6,432 nt of DNA, taken from NCBI GenBank assembly GCA_945903885.1, contig CAMDPB010000066.1, positions 1 to 6,432 of the forward strand, read 5' to 3'. This document shows positions 5,623 through 6,432 of this stretch, piece after piece; the stretch's first letter is position 1; the number at the start of each line of letters is the position of its first letter. The DNA comes from Candidatus Finniella inopinata (GTDB lineage: Bacteria; Pseudomonadota; Alphaproteobacteria; Paracaedibacterales; CAITNM01). The notes under the pieces were generated by a model. It searched no databases. It was not told the DNA's origin and was given only the letters and a program-made list of their open reading frames with translations. The translations under genes were made by a program, and so were the position numbers.

Positions 5623-5919
5623 ATGAAATTTCGCCCTTTGCATGACCGCGTAATGGTCAAACGCATTGAACAAGAAGGAAAAACTGCTGGCGGGATCATT
5701 ATCCCAGACACAGTAAAAGAAAAGCCTATGGAAGGCGAAGTTGTAGCGGTTGGATCTGGTGCACGTAATGAGCAAGGAAGTCTTGTTGCTTTGGACGTAA
5801 AATCAGGCGATCGCGTGTTGTTTGGTAAGTGGTCAGGCACTGAAATTAAGATTGATGGCCAAGATTACCTAGTGATGAAGGAATCCGACATCATGGGCAT
5901 CATTGAAAAAGCTGCTTAA
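5623..5919 (+). CDS. groES: Co-chaperonin GroES (10 kDa chaperonin)
   Basis: Forms the heptameric lid that caps GroEL and closes the folding chamber in the cytosol. Seen: KFRPLHDRVMVKRIEQE (residues 2-18), the mobile loop EGKTAGGIIIPDTVKEKP (18-35) with its Gly-Gly-Ile-Ile-Ile GroEL-contact segment, EGEVVAVGSGARNEQG (37-52), and the C-terminal strand pairing SGDRVLFGKWSGTEIKIDG with YLVMKESDIMGIIE. The length of 98 aa is normal. The start is the ATG at 5623, with AAAGGAG (5609-5615) seven bases upstream. An in-frame upstream ATT/ATG-like extension from 5566 is rejected because it lies inside CIRCE and adds 19 non-family residues. Co-transcribed with groEL 34 bases later; repression through CIRCE is expected. 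Confidence 0.98.
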   Translation: MKFRPLHDRVMVKRIEQEGKTAGGIIIPDTVKEKPMEGEVVAVGSGARNEQGSLVALDVKSGDRVLFGKWSGTEIKIDGQDYLVMKESDIMGIIEKAA

Positions 5920-5953
5920 CCTACACAATTCATATATTTAAGGAGAATATAAC

Positions 5954-6432
5954 ATGGCTGCAAAAGAAGTACGCTTTAATACAGACGCTCGCGACAAAAT
6001 GTTGCGCGGTGTTGATATCTTGGCCGATGCGGTAAAGGTAACACTTGGACCAAAAGGTCGTAATGTTGTAATTGAAAAATCTTATGGTGCTCCTCGCATC
6101 ACTAAAGACGGTGTTTCAGTTGCTAAGGAAATTGAATTATCAGATCGTTTTGAAAACATGGGCGCTCAAATGTTGCGTGAAGTTGCTAGCAAAACCAGTG
6201 ATTTAGCTGGTGATGGTACAACTACTGCAACTGTTTTGGCTCAGGCTATTGTTCGCGAAGGTGTAAAAGCTGTAGCTGCTGGCATGAACCCAATGGATGT
6301 AAAACGCGGCGTTGATATGGCTGTTGAAGTAGTTATTGCAAACATAAAGAAAAATAGCCGTCCAGTTTCTACAAATGAAGAAATTGCACAAGTTGCTACC
6401 ATTTCTGCAAACGGCGAACGTGAAATTGGTTT
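5954..6432 (+). CDS. groEL: Chaperonin GroEL (60 kDa), N-terminal part, truncated by the window end
   Basis: Tetradecameric ATP-driven folding chamber that works with GroES. The window holds 159 complete codons of about 545, covering most of the N-terminal equatorial domain. Seen: MAAKEVRFNTDARDKMLRGV (1-20), the ATP-phosphate loop VTLGPKGRNVV (29-39), YGAPRITKDGVSVAKEIEL (44-62) with Asp52, ENMGAQMLREVASKTSD (67-83), and AGDGTTTATVLAQAI (85-99), where Asp87 is the essential ATPase residue. All nucleotide-binding residues visible here are present. The start ATG at 5954 has AAGGAG (5940-5945) eight bases upstream. It is the second gene of the CIRCE-controlled groESL operon. The frame is open to base 6432, so the missing C-terminus is due only to the window edge. 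Confidence 0.98.
   Translation, partial: MAAKEVRFNTDARDKMLRGVDILADAVKVTLGPKGRNVVIEKSYGAPRITKDGVSVAKEIELSDRFENMGAQMLREVASKTSDLAGDGTTTATVLAQAIVREGVKAVAAGMNPMDVKRGVDMAVEVVIANIKKNSRPVSTNEEIAQVATISANGEREIG

Overview
The window looks like a chromosomal segment of an AT-rich alphaproteobacterium that probably lives inside eukaryotic cells. The core proteins (S2, EF-Ts, UMP kinase, RRF, GroES, GroEL, YqgF/RuvX) have alphaproteobacterial character, for example an S2 that begins MAMPTFTMRQLL. An intracellular life is inferred from a eukaryotic-type two-repeat Myb protein carrying a Sec signal peptide, from broken synteny and from a probable decayed gene. A Holosporales/Paracaedibacter-like symbiont of protists would fit, but the lineage is inferred and cannot be settled from this window.

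Layout on the + strand: ruvX/yqgF (26-478, frame open to the left edge); a sigma70-like promoter (514-542) and a structured leader (558-608) before rpsB (636-1409), tsf (1424-2356) and pyrH (2360-3085). These three are tightly spaced and read as one operon for translation and pyrimidine supply. The usual next gene, frr, is displaced by about 0.8 kb. The gap (3086-3893) holds a probable frameshifted pseudogene (3175-3602), an inverted repeat (3617-3666) and a candidate frr promoter (3815-3843). frr follows at 3894-4448.

On the - strand, 4467-5306 encodes a 279-residue protein convergent with frr. It has a Sec-type signal peptide, two tandem Myb/SANT repeats resembling plant and animal R2R3, a basic KKRK cluster and a Ser/Thr/Pro/Leu-rich tail. 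This is the most unusual item in the window: it has the layout expected of a secreted protein that acts on host chromatin.

The right end is the heat-shock chaperonin operon. A promoter with a consensus -35 (5524-5551) overlaps a perfect CIRCE operator (5550-5576), followed by groES (5623-5919) and the start of groEL (5954 to the window end). The perfect CIRCE implies HrcA repression. No tRNA, rRNA, CRISPR array or intact insertion sequence was seen, and no convincing intrinsic terminator was found.
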